NCBI GenBank assembly: GCA_024653385.1
Contig: JANLFZ010000043.1
Coordinates: 8,334 to 13,796, forward strand
Direction of reading: 5' to 3'
From: Thermoguttaceae bacterium
GTDB lineage: Bacteria; Planctomycetota; Planctomycetia; Pirellulales; Thermoguttaceae
DNA length: 5,463 nucleotides
The position numbers were made by a program, and so were the translations under genes. Positions 1-5,463 of the stretch are shown piece after piece. Under the pieces are notes generated by a model, which was given only the letters and a program-made list of their open reading frames with translations, searched no databases and was not told the origin of the DNA. How positions within the stretch are numbered: the first letter of the stretch is position 1; each line of letters starts with the position of its first letter.

Positions 1-822
1 CCGAGGATCGTCGGCATGGTGCTGTTCACGATGACCGTGACCGCGCTGGTCGCGGGCCCGCACATGCCGCGCTGGGGCGATCTGGCCCACGCCCTCGCGG
101 GATCGGCCTTGGTGATCGCCGGGGCCATTGCGCTGAACCAGCGGATCGAGCGCCGCACCGACGCCCTGATGCGGCGCACGGCGAGCCGTCCGCTCCCCTC
201 GGGCCGGATGACCACCCGCCAGGCCGCCCGCTTCGGCCTTGTGGCCAGCACGCTGGGCCTGGCGTATCTGGCGGCGACCACGCCCTGGACACTCGTCGGC
301 CTCACCTTGGTCAGTTGGGTCGTCTACGTGTGGGTCTACACGCCAATGAAGGTCTTCTCGGCGTGGCAAACCCCGCTGGGGGCCCTGGCGGGAGCCATGC
401 CCACGCTGATGGGCGCTGCCGTGGCAGGCCACCCCGGGGGCCTGATGGCGATGGGCTTGTTCGGCGTCGTCTACTTCTGGCAGTTCCCGCACGCGATGGC
501 CATCGCCTGGCTGTACCGCAACGAGTTCGCCGCGGCCAACCTCAAGGTCGCCACCGTGGTGGACCCTTCCGGTCGGGTTGCTGCGGTCCTCGCGGTGATC
601 GGGGCGACCTTGCTCTTGCCGCTAGGGCTGCTGCCTTGGCTGGCCGGAGCGGCTAGCCTGGCTTATGGGGTGGCCAGCTTGCTCTTGGGCCTTGGTTACC
701 TGGCTTCGTCGATCGACTTTCTGCGCCGCACCGACGACATCCGAGCGCGCAGGCTCCTGCGCGTCTCGTTGGTCTATCTGCCGGCGGTGTTCGTCGCCGT
801 GCTTTGGGCCGCGCGCATGTAG
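1..822 (+). CDS. ctaB: Protoheme IX farnesyltransferase (heme O synthase), 5'-truncated
   Basis: Membrane prenyltransferase of the UbiA superfamily that joins farnesyl diphosphate to protoheme IX to give heme O, the precursor of heme A in cytochrome oxidases. The frame is open from base 1 and begins PRIVGMVLF, matching the 'KPRI' start of the first helix in this family, so the ATG at 16 is probably internal and the true start lies upstream of the window. Visible motifs: the first polyprenyl-diphosphate/Mg motif, N-x3-E-x3-D followed by ALMRRT and RPLPSGR; YTPMKVFSAWQTPLGALAGA; and FWQFPHAMAIAWLYRNEF followed by a VVDPSGR turn. About nine hydrophobic segments can be counted, ending in LLRVSLVYLPAVF as in family members. 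The usual length is about 280-320 residues; 273 are visible. Oddity: the usual first Asp of the NxxxDxxxD motif is Glu, and the usual DRDID stretch reads ERRTD. The gene converges on the CDGSH gene. The family call is firm. Confidence 0.93.
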   Translation, partial: PRIVGMVLFTMTVTALVAGPHMPRWGDLAHALAGSALVIAGAIALNQRIERRTDALMRRTASRPLPSGRMTTRQAARFGLVASTLGLAYLAATTPWTLVGLTLVSWVVYVWVYTPMKVFSAWQTPLGALAGAMPTLMGAAVAGHPGGLMAMGLFGVVYFWQFPHAMAIAWLYRNEFAAANLKVATVVDPSGRVAAVLAVIGATLLLPLGLLPWLAGAASLAYGVASLLLGLGYLASSIDFLRRTDDIRARRLLRVSLVYLPAVFVAVLWAARM

Positions 823-833
823 CCCCTGCCCGT

Positions 834-851
834 CGGGCCGTTTTCGGCCCG
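834..851. terminator. Candidate bidirectional terminator hairpin between ctaB and the CDGSH gene
   Basis: A perfect inverted repeat, CGGGCCG (834-840) TTTT CGGCCCG (845-851), lies in the 32-bp gap between two converging stop codons (ctaB ends at 822, the CDGSH gene at 855). The 7-bp stem is all G-C and its symmetry would serve both strands. There is no real T-run after the stem on either strand (only TTGTCAA on the plus strand), so intrinsic termination is plausible from position but not certain. Confidence 0.5.
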
Positions 852-854
852 TTG

Positions 855-1067
855 TCAACCGGTCGGGGCCAGTTCGGCCGCGGCAAAGTCGCACGTGCGG
901 TGCGCACCGTCGCAGAACGGCTTCTTGCTCGACTGCCCGCAGCGGCACAGGGCCACGGGCTTTTCGGGATTGAACGCGAACGCGTTTCCTTGGGCATCGA
1001 CCACTCGCACCGGCCCTTCGACCAGATAAGGACCGTTGGCACGCACGCGGATCACGACCTCGGCCAT
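855..1067 (-). CDS. CDGSH iron-sulfur domain protein (70 aa)
   Basis: Small soluble protein expected to bind one [2Fe-2S] cluster through three cysteines and one histidine. The motif CRCGQSSKKPFCDGAH gives ligands C41, C43, C52 and H56, and fits the family pattern C-x-C-x2-(S/T)-x3-P-x-C-D-G-(S/A/T)-H. The protein starts MAEVVIRVRANGPYLVEGPV, the usual beta-strand lead-in of bacterial single-domain CDGSH proteins ('xGPYxVxGxV'), and 70 residues is a normal length. There is no membrane segment or signal peptide, so it should be cytoplasmic. The start is chosen because GGAG lies 7 bases before the ATG and the homologous region begins there; the frame stays open far upstream only as an antisense shadow of the hydrolase gene. 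It converges with ctaB and diverges from the hydrolase gene. Family members are linked to redox or iron-sulfur handling, but the role of this one cannot be read from sequence. Confidence 0.9.
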   Translation of the reverse strand: MAEVVIRVRANGPYLVEGPVRVVDAQGNAFAFNPEKPVALCRCGQSSKKPFCDGAHRTCDFAAAELAPTG

Positions 1068-1151
1068 CGCACCACTCCAGGAGTTGAAGAAGAACGCTCC
1101 GGCTTGCGGGAACATCCGATCAAGTCTATGCCGAGGGTCAATGGGCGCGGC

Positions 1152-1180
1152 TTGTGGCGCCGACGAGGCTCGGCTACAGT
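1152..1180 (+). promoter_or_regulatory. Candidate sigma70-type promoter for the glycoside hydrolase gene
   Basis: TTGTGG (1152-1157) and TACAGT (1175-1180) are separated by exactly 17 bases, each with four of six consensus matches and the best-conserved positions kept. A start of transcription near 1187 would give a leader of about 37 bases before the ATG at 1224. It lies in the 156-bp divergent spacer, where a promoter is expected. I saw no clear operator palindrome beside it. Confidence 0.45.
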
Positions 1181-1211
1181 ACGGACTTTGGCCCGGCATT
1201 TTCCTGGTGCT

Positions 1212-1217
1212 GAGGAG
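1212..1217 (+). promoter_or_regulatory. Ribosome binding site fixing the hydrolase start
   Basis: GAGGAG lies 6 bases before the ATG at 1224. It supports that ATG over the in-frame upstream ATGs, which have no comparable site and would run through the CDGSH gene on the other strand. Confidence 0.75.
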
Positions 1218-1223
1218 ACCCGT

Positions 1224-3332
1224 ATGAGCGACGTACATCCCGCATTGGCAGCGGTCTTGGGACTTCTTTGGACCGGCCTGGCCGCGCCGACCGCGCGCGG
1301 CGATCAGATCTTGTTCGAGTTCGGCCCCGGCTTCGACGTGAAGTCGGTCGAGGCCCGCGACGCGCGCGTGGCGCTGGCGGCCACACCAGGGGCCGCCGCC
1401 CTGCGCATTGCCACCGGGCACGCGAACCCCTGGCCGGGGATCACGCTCAAGGCTCCGCAGGGCCCTTGGGACCTCTCGCGGTTCCAGTACCTGGCCATCG
1501 ACGTGAAGAATGTCGGCTCGAACCGCGTCGAGGTCAGCGGCCGGGTGGATAGCCCAGGGACCGGCACGGCGAGGTGGTCGGTGCAGGATCGCGTGGCGCT
1601 GGCCCCCGGCGAGACGAAGACCCTGCGCGTTTGGCTCCAACCTCGCATGCCCGAGAAACTGGCGTCGAAGTTCTTCGGCATGCGGGGCAATCCGGGCGGG
1701 CTCGAGAAAGACAAGGGAATCGACGTGCGCCGGGTCGATCAGGTCCTCGTGTTCGTCGCCAAGCCCACGGCCGATCACGTCTTCGAGATCTCGCGAGTGC
1801 GCGCGGCGGGCACGGCCGAACCGCTGCCCTGGCTCTCGATGGACGAAAAGAAGCTCTTCCCGATGATCGACCGCTACGGGCAGTTCATCCACAAGGACTG
1901 GCCGGGCAAAATCCGGTCGGACGACGACCTGAAGCGCCGGCGCGAGGCCGAGGCGGCCGAGCTGGCGGCCCAACCGGGCCCTGCCGACTGGAACCAGTAC
2001 GGCGGCTGGAAGGCCGGTCCGCAGCTCAAGGCCACCGGCTTCTTCCGCACCGAGAAGCACCAGGGCAAGTGGTGGCTGGTCGATCCCGAGGGACGGCTCT
2101 TCTGGTCGCACGGGGTCGATTGCGTGCGCGGCAGCGACATCACGCCCATCACCGACCGGCGGCATTGGTTTCAAGAACTGCCCGAGCCCGGCTCGCCGCT
2201 GGCCAAGTTCTACGGCCGCGGGGCTTGGGCCCCGCACGGCTACTACCAGGGCAAGCCCTACGAGACGTTCGCCTTCGCTGCCGCCAACCGCTTTCGCAAG
2301 TACGGCGACGACTTCGAACGGCAGTTCGCCGAGATCGCACACCGCCGCCTGCGAAGCTGGGCCATGAACACCATCGGCAACTGGTCGGCCCGCGAAGTCT
2401 ATCTGCTCCGCAAGACGCCCTACGTGGCCACGGTCCAGTCGGGTCGCCGTCCCATCGAGGGCAGCGCGGGCTACTGGGGCAAGTTCCCCGATCCCTTTGA
2501 CCCGGACTTCGAACGCTCGGTGCGCCGGCACATGGAGGCCGAGAAGGGCGCGACCGCCGGCGACCCCTGGTGCCTGGGCTACTTCATCGACAACGAACTG
2601 AGTTGGGGCGACGAGTTGTCGCTTTCCACGGGCACGCTCGCTTCGCCGCCGGAGCAGCCCGCCAAACAGGCGTTCGTGGCCGACCTCAAGACGAAGTACG
2701 GCTCGATCGAGAAGCTCAACCAGGCTTGGGGCACGCAGCACGCCTCGTGGGAGGCCTTAGCCGCCAGCCGCAACCCACCCGACCCCAAGAAGGCCCGTGA
2801 CGACCTGGCCGCCTTCTACACGCGAATCGCCGAGCAGTATTTCCGCCTCTGCCGCGAGGCGGTCAAGGCCGCGGCCCCGAACCAGCTCTATTTGGGTTGC
2901 CGATTCGCCTGGGTGAACGACCGGGCGGTGCGGGCAGCGGCCAAGTATTGCGATGTCGTGAGCTTCAACGCCTACCGCCGCAGCATCGCCGAGCACCGCC
3001 TGCCCGATGGTATCGACCTGCCCGTCATCATCGGCGAGTTCCACTTCGGCGCCCTGGACCGGGGGATGTTCCACCCCGGGCTGGTGAAGACGGCCAATCA
3101 GGAGGAACGGGCAGCGGCCTACGCCGCCTACGTGCGAAGCGGACTGTCCAACCCGTGCATCGTCGGCACCCACTGGTTCCAGTTCGGCGACCAGGCGACC
3201 ACGGGCCGAGGCGACGGCGAGAACTACCAGATCGGCCTGGTCGATATCTGCGATACGCCCTACCCCGAGACCATCCAGGCCGTGCGCGACGTGGGCCGCA
3301 CGATGTACCGGTATCGGATCGAAGCAAAGTGA
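1224..3332 (+). CDS. Secreted GH50-like glycoside hydrolase (beta-agarase type)
   Basis: A 702-residue exported enzyme likely to cleave beta-galactosidic bonds in agarose-like or other galactan polysaccharides. Residues 1-26 look like a Sec signal: a hydrophobic stretch ALAAVLGLLWTGLAA and a cleavage-like APTARG just before DQ, although the N-terminus lacks the usual Lys/Arg. Residues about 28-200 form a beta-rich domain resembling the carbohydrate-binding-like domain in front of GH50 enzymes. The rest resembles a GH-A clan (beta/alpha)8 barrel, beginning at WWLVDPEGRLFWSHGVD. The candidate acid/base is E458 in GYFIDNELSWG and the candidate nucleophile is E605 in IIGEFHFGALDRGMFH; HWFQFGDQ (from H650) would be a late barrel-strand segment. 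The spacing of about 147 residues between glutamates suits a retaining GH-A enzyme. The gene has its own promoter and ribosome binding site and no co-oriented partner before the ATPase. The GH50 call is made from remembered motifs. The substrate is uncertain: related annotated proteins are common in planctomycetes and many may not act on agar. Confidence 0.82.
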   Translation: MSDVHPALAAVLGLLWTGLAAPTARGDQILFEFGPGFDVKSVEARDARVALAATPGAAALRIATGHANPWPGITLKAPQGPWDLSRFQYLAIDVKNVGSNRVEVSGRVDSPGTGTARWSVQDRVALAPGETKTLRVWLQPRMPEKLASKFFGMRGNPGGLEKDKGIDVRRVDQVLVFVAKPTADHVFEISRVRAAGTAEPLPWLSMDEKKLFPMIDRYGQFIHKDWPGKIRSDDDLKRRREAEAAELAAQPGPADWNQYGGWKAGPQLKATGFFRTEKHQGKWWLVDPEGRLFWSHGVDCVRGSDITPITDRRHWFQELPEPGSPLAKFYGRGAWAPHGYYQGKPYETFAFAAANRFRKYGDDFERQFAEIAHRRLRSWAMNTIGNWSAREVYLLRKTPYVATVQSGRRPIEGSAGYWGKFPDPFDPDFERSVRRHMEAEKGATAGDPWCLGYFIDNELSWGDELSLSTGTLASPPEQPAKQAFVADLKTKYGSIEKLNQAWGTQHASWEALAASRNPPDPKKARDDLAAFYTRIAEQYFRLCREAVKAAAPNQLYLGCRFAWVNDRAVRAAAKYCDVVSFNAYRRSIAEHRLPDGIDLPVIIGEFHFGALDRGMFHPGLVKTANQEERAAAYAAYVRSGLSNPCIVGTHWFQFGDQATTGRGDGENYQIGLVDICDTPYPETIQAVRDVGRTMYRYRIEAK

Positions 3333-3391
3333 CCGCCAACTGGCCCATGCGCCATCGGCGTCGTATCCTACGGGGGTGGGAGGAATCGATC

Positions 3392-3427
3392 ATGTGCGCA
3401 ACGCTTTTGCCGGCGCCAAGGAGATGA
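3392..3427 (+). CDS. Possible 11-residue leader peptide (MCATLLPAPRR)
   Basis: An ATG at 3392 follows a strong Shine-Dalgarno sequence, GGGAGGAA (3378-3385), with normal spacing. It opens an 11-codon frame that stops at 3427, four bases before the GTG of the ATPase gene. The ATPase ribosome binding site (AAGGAG, 3418-3423) lies inside this frame, so ribosomes finishing the leader could feed the next gene or block its site. The frame ends in two arginine codons (AGG AGA), which are part of that same site and are often rare codons in GC-rich genomes. No homology can be judged at this length; it may be only a spare ribosome site. Confidence 0.3.
   Translation: MCATLLPAPRR
3418..3423 (+). promoter_or_regulatory. 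Ribosome binding site for the GTG-started ATPase gene
   Basis: AAGGAG ends 8 bases before GTG 3432. It supports GTG as the start and gives the family-typical N-terminus MLERITVRGFKSL. No earlier in-frame start is available close by. Confidence 0.7.
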
Positions 3428-3431
3428 CGCG

Positions 3432-4694
3432 GTGCTGGAGAGAATTACGGTCCGAGGATTCAAGTCCCTTGTCAACGTGGAGAACGTCGAGTTGCCGCGG
3501 CTGTCGGTCCTTTTCGGCCCGAACGCCGCGGGCAAGTCGAACCTGATCGACGCGATCCAAGTACTGTCGCGCCTGGCCACAAGCCGGACGCTCTCCGACG
3601 CGCTTGCCGATCCCGTCCGCGGCTACCCGATCGAGGCATTCTCGTTTCCGGCAGGCGGGCTGGCTGGAATGCTTCAAGGTCCGGCCGCCCGTTTTGACTT
3701 GCAGGCGATCATGCGGATCGGCAGGGAACGCTATCGGTATGGTGTGCAGATCGAGATCAATCCATCTTCCGGGAGTCTTGCCGTCGAGGACGAATACCTT
3801 GCGGCATTGACGGCCACGGGCGCCACCAAGGGGAACGCCGTCATCGAACGAATCGAGAAACCCGACAACCAGAAGGCAGATCGCCTGTTGAGGATTCGCC
3901 GCAAGAGCAAGCCGACCCACCCGCGCGAGGAGCCGGTTGGGCTGAACCATACGATACTCTCCGATCCGCGATTGGGCGGGGCCGAATACCGTGCCATCGA
4001 GCGGTGTCGGGCGGAGATTTCTGGCTGGCGGGCGTACTACCTCGACCCGCGCGTGGCCATGCGCCAGCCCCGCCCGCCGGCGGCGGTCCAGGATATCGGT
4101 ACGCTGGGGGAGCAGATCGCCCCGTTCCTGTACTATCTCCGCGGCGAAGACAAACGGCGGTTCGAGGCCGTGTTCCGGACCTTGCGCACGATCGTGCCCG
4201 GCGTCGAGGATTTGAAAGTCGACCTCGACGAGCGGCGAGGCACGCTGGATATCCTGGTCCGCCAGAACGGCGTGGACTTCTCCTCGCGGATCATCTCCGA
4301 GGGCACCTTGCGCGTGCTGGCTTTGAGCGCCTTGGCGGTCAACCCGTGGAGCGGTTCGCTCTTGGCGTTCGAGGAGCCGGAAAACGGGGTCCACCCTCGC
4401 CGGCTGGAACTGATCGCCGACCTGTTGCTCTCGTTGTGTGTCGAGCAGGATCGGCAGATCATCATTACCACGCACTCGCCCCTGTTGTGCAGCATGATGC
4501 TCCGGCGTTCGCGCAAGGAGCCGGATATTGTCCGGCTCTTCCAGGTGCGCCAGGGCGCCGAAGGGACCGAGGTGTTGCCGTTCGACGTCCCCGGCCCCTT
4601 GTTTGACAACGCGGCCATCGCCCAGGGGCTGTCTTCGCAGTCGGAAGACTCAGTGTTCGAGGGCATGGTGCTGCGAGGGCTAGTCGATGAGTGA
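3432..4694 (+). CDS. AAA_21-type (ABC-head, RecF/SMC/OLD-like) ATPase
   Basis: A 420-residue ATPase with an ABC-type split head, of the broad group annotated 'AAA family ATPase' (AAA_21/AAA_15, near COG4637 in style). It opens MLERITVRGFKSL, typical of these proteins, from a GTG codon. Walker A is GPNAAGKSN (G29-N37, K35 binding phosphate). Residues about 40-280 hold the variable middle with the beta-arm segment RYRYGVQIEINPSSG. The ABC signature-like motif is S289-E-G-T292 (IISEGTLRVLAL). Walker B is LLAFEEPENGVHP, with E315 the likely catalytic glutamate, and the switch histidine is H348 in IIITTHSPLL. All ATPase elements look intact, with Glu in place of the usual Walker B Asp (E314). There is no signal or membrane segment, so it is cytoplasmic. 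It overlaps the next gene by 8 bp, suggesting coupled translation and a joint complex. The role is unknown; similar ATPases drive many antiphage systems. No convincing promoter was seen in the 99-bp spacer upstream. Confidence 0.88.
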   Translation: MLERITVRGFKSLVNVENVELPRLSVLFGPNAAGKSNLIDAIQVLSRLATSRTLSDALADPVRGYPIEAFSFPAGGLAGMLQGPAARFDLQAIMRIGRERYRYGVQIEINPSSGSLAVEDEYLAALTATGATKGNAVIERIEKPDNQKADRLLRIRRKSKPTHPREEPVGLNHTILSDPRLGGAEYRAIERCRAEISGWRAYYLDPRVAMRQPRPPAAVQDIGTLGEQIAPFLYYLRGEDKRRFEAVFRTLRTIVPGVEDLKVDLDERRGTLDILVRQNGVDFSSRIISEGTLRVLALSALAVNPWSGSLLAFEEPENGVHPRRLELIADLLLSLCVEQDRQIIITTHSPLLCSMMLRRSRKEPDIVRLFQVRQGAEGTEVLPFDVPGPLFDNAAIAQGLSSQSEDSVFEGMVLRGLVDE

Positions 4695-5286
4695 AGCGGC
4701 GGTCGACCTTTTCGTCGAAGACCGGGCGCACGAGGAGTTCTTGAAGGCGCTGGTGCGCCGCCTGAGCGACGAAGCGGAGCGGAAGATCGCGATCCGCGTC
4801 CGGTCGGCTCGCGGGGGTCATGGACGGGTCCTGAACGAGTTCGATCTGTACCAAGAGGCGGTTCTTCGCGGTCTGTCGTCGATTCCCGACCTTCTTGTCG
4901 TCGCTGTGGACACGAACTGCACGCGGCACCCCGAGGCGCTCGCGGAGTTGGAAACGCACCTACGGCCGGAGTTTCGGGGTCGAACGGCGTTTGCCTGCCC
5001 CGATCCCCACATCGAACGCTGGTACATGGCGGACCCCGAGTCCTTCACGACGATCGTCGGCGTCGAACCGCCCCTGGAGCGGCGGAAATGCGAACGGGAC
5101 CGATACAAGAGGCAACTGGTCGAAGCCATCCGCAAGGCCGGCCAGATTCCCACCCTGGGCGGAATCGAGTTCGCCAAGGACCTTGTGGCGGCAATGGACT
5201 TGTATCGTGCCGGCAGAAGGGAGCCGTCGCTCGGATTGTTTGTCCAAGGCGCGCGGGCGCTACTGCGTTCACTGGAAAAGCGCTGA
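4687..5286 (+). CDS. Small ATPase-partner protein, possibly TOPRIM-like
   Basis: A 199-residue acidic/basic cytoplasmic protein whose ATG lies inside the end of the ATPase gene (ATGAGTGA, 8-bp overlap); GAGGG (4675-4679) 7 bases upstream is its ribosome site. I do not recognise it as a named family. The fold clues are an N-terminal strand and helix, VDLFVEDRAHEEFLKALV, with E11 placed like the TOPRIM glutamate, then the hydrophobic strand PDLLVVAVDTNC (D75, N77) placed like the TOPRIM DxD strand, then PDPHIERWYMADPESF (D106, H108, E110), which resembles the 'P-x-IE-x-W-xx-AD' segment of small TOPRIM-like proteins that accompany AAA ATPases (DUF4276/RloB/DUF4435-type). The C-terminal part has a charged KCERDRYKRQ and GGIEFAKDLVAAMD. 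If TOPRIM, the second acidic residue of DxD is Asn here. By context it is probably the effector or nuclease partner of the ATPase. The gene is certain; the function is inference. Confidence 0.72.
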   Translation: MSEAAVDLFVEDRAHEEFLKALVRRLSDEAERKIAIRVRSARGGHGRVLNEFDLYQEAVLRGLSSIPDLLVVAVDTNCTRHPEALAELETHLRPEFRGRTAFACPDPHIERWYMADPESFTTIVGVEPPLERRKCERDRYKRQLVEAIRKAGQIPTLGGIEFAKDLVAAMDLYRAGRREPSLGLFVQGARALLRSLEKR

Positions 5287-5342
5287 ACCGGGCCGCGAGG
5301 GCAAGACGATCCTCAGGGAGCAAGTCGGGCTCGGGCACATAG

Positions 5343-5380
5343 GCCGCCCGCCCGCGGCACGCGGCGCCGGCGCACCGGGC
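5343..5380. other. GC-rich inverted repeats in a convergent spacer
   Basis: The 93-bp gap between the stop of the ATPase partner (5286) and the stop of the next minus-strand gene (5380) ends in a very GC-rich block. It contains GCCGC/GCGGC (5343-5347 with 5354-5358, 6-base loop), the self-complementary GCGCCGGCGC (5364-5373), and GCCCG/CGGGC (5346-5350 with 5376-5380). These compete with each other, so one defined hairpin cannot be named. No T-run follows. A terminator role for the two converging genes is possible. Confidence 0.25.
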
Positions 5381-5463
5381 TACATTTCCTTCAGGATCTC
5401 GTGGAATACCTCGACGACAAAGTCGGCGACCTGGCGGTCGGCGGCCAGGGCGAGCTTGGTGAG
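5380..5463 (-). CDS. C-terminal end of an unidentified gene (partial)
   Basis: Reading the minus strand inward from the window edge gives 27 open codons and a TAG stop at 5380-5382, ending DRQVADFVVEVFHEILKEM. Third positions are nearly all G or C, as in the surrounding genes, and the amphipathic helical tail looks like real protein rather than a chance frame. The start lies beyond the window. No family can be assigned from so short a piece. Confidence 0.55.
   Translation of the reverse strand, partial: LTKLALAADRQVADFVVEVFHEILKEM

Noticed and set aside
1113..1141. Minus-strand promoter for the CDGSH gene using TTGACC (complement of 1136-1141)
   Set aside because: The -35 is good, but the hexamers at 17 or 18 bases spacing (CGGATG, GGATGT) are poor -10 elements.
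804..1223. Upstream in-frame extension of the hydrolase to an ATG at 804
   Set aside because: It would overlap ctaB and lie antisense to the whole CDGSH gene, has no ribosome site, and would bury the signal peptide 140 residues inside the protein.
1574..2500. A 308-codon plus-strand frame inside the hydrolase gene
   Set aside because: Arg/Ala/Gly-rich out-of-frame translation of a GC-rich gene; no motif and no ribosome site.
855..2741. A 628-codon minus-strand open frame covering most of the hydrolase gene and continuous with the CDGSH gene
   Set aside because: Only its last 70 codons (from ATG 1067) resemble protein, with a clear motif and ribosome site. The rest is antisense to the hydrolase and is low-complexity, as expected from G/C-ending codons on the other strand.
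3350..3360. Terminator after the hydrolase (CGCC ATC GGCG)
   Set aside because: A 4-bp stem with a 3-base loop and no T-run is too weak and common in GC-rich DNA.
3341..3369. Promoter for the ATPase pair with TATCCT at 3364-3369
   Set aside because: The hexamer 17 bases upstream is TGGCCC, too far from the -35 consensus to support a call.
4074..4083. Palindrome CCGCCGGCGG inside the ATPase gene
   Set aside because: It encodes a Pro/Ala stretch with GC-rich codons; chance is the simplest explanation.
3390..4475. A 361-codon minus-strand open frame opposite the ATPase gene
   Set aside because: Antisense shadow. The plus strand carries ordered Walker A, signature, Walker B and switch motifs, while this frame shows no recognisable domain.
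1..5463. CRISPR array, tRNA, rRNA, insertion-sequence ends or attachment-site repeats
   Set aside because: I found no regularly spaced repeats, cloverleaf-like segment, transposase motif or paired direct repeats flanking the ATPase unit when reading by eye.

Overview
This is a GC-rich, tightly packed bacterial window with five main coding regions, a truncated gene at each end, and no RNA genes, CRISPR array or insertion sequence that I can see. The gene mix suggests an aerobic bacterium, most likely a planctomycete of the Pirellulales type. The reasons are a planctomycete-looking protoheme IX farnesyltransferase, a secreted GH50 (beta-agarase-type) glycoside hydrolase and high GC at third codon positions. 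That placement is an inference from gene style, not from a marker gene.

Left part (1-1223): the 3' part of ctaB (heme O synthase, cut by the window start) runs rightward. It converges on a 70-residue CDGSH iron-sulfur protein on the minus strand, and a perfect 7-bp stem with a TTTT loop fills the 32-bp gap between their stop codons. A 156-bp spacer then separates the CDGSH gene from the divergently read hydrolase gene. It holds a good sigma70-like promoter and a strong ribosome binding site for the hydrolase.

Middle (1224-3332): one gene encodes a 702-residue exported glycoside hydrolase. It has an N-terminal beta-rich domain, a GH50-like catalytic barrel, and two well-placed candidate catalytic glutamates (E458 and E605).

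Right part (3333-5286): a compact two-gene unit. A 420-residue ABC-type/AAA_21 ATPase (RecF/SMC-like nucleotide-binding head, GTG start) overlaps by 8 bp a 199-residue protein that looks like a compact TOPRIM-type or related metal-dependent domain. An 11-codon leader reading frame with its own strong Shine-Dalgarno sequence sits just before the ATPase. The layout (overlapping OLD-like ATPase plus small putative nuclease, next to unrelated metabolic genes) resembles two-gene antiphage systems such as PARIS, but neither protein is one I can assign to a named system. It is the best candidate here for an undescribed system.

Right edge (5287-5463): a GC-rich convergent spacer with inverted repeats, then the last 27 codons of an unidentified minus-strand gene that continues beyond the window. 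Heme biosynthesis, iron-sulfur protein, polysaccharide hydrolase and ATPase pair do not form one pathway; they read as four independent transcription units.
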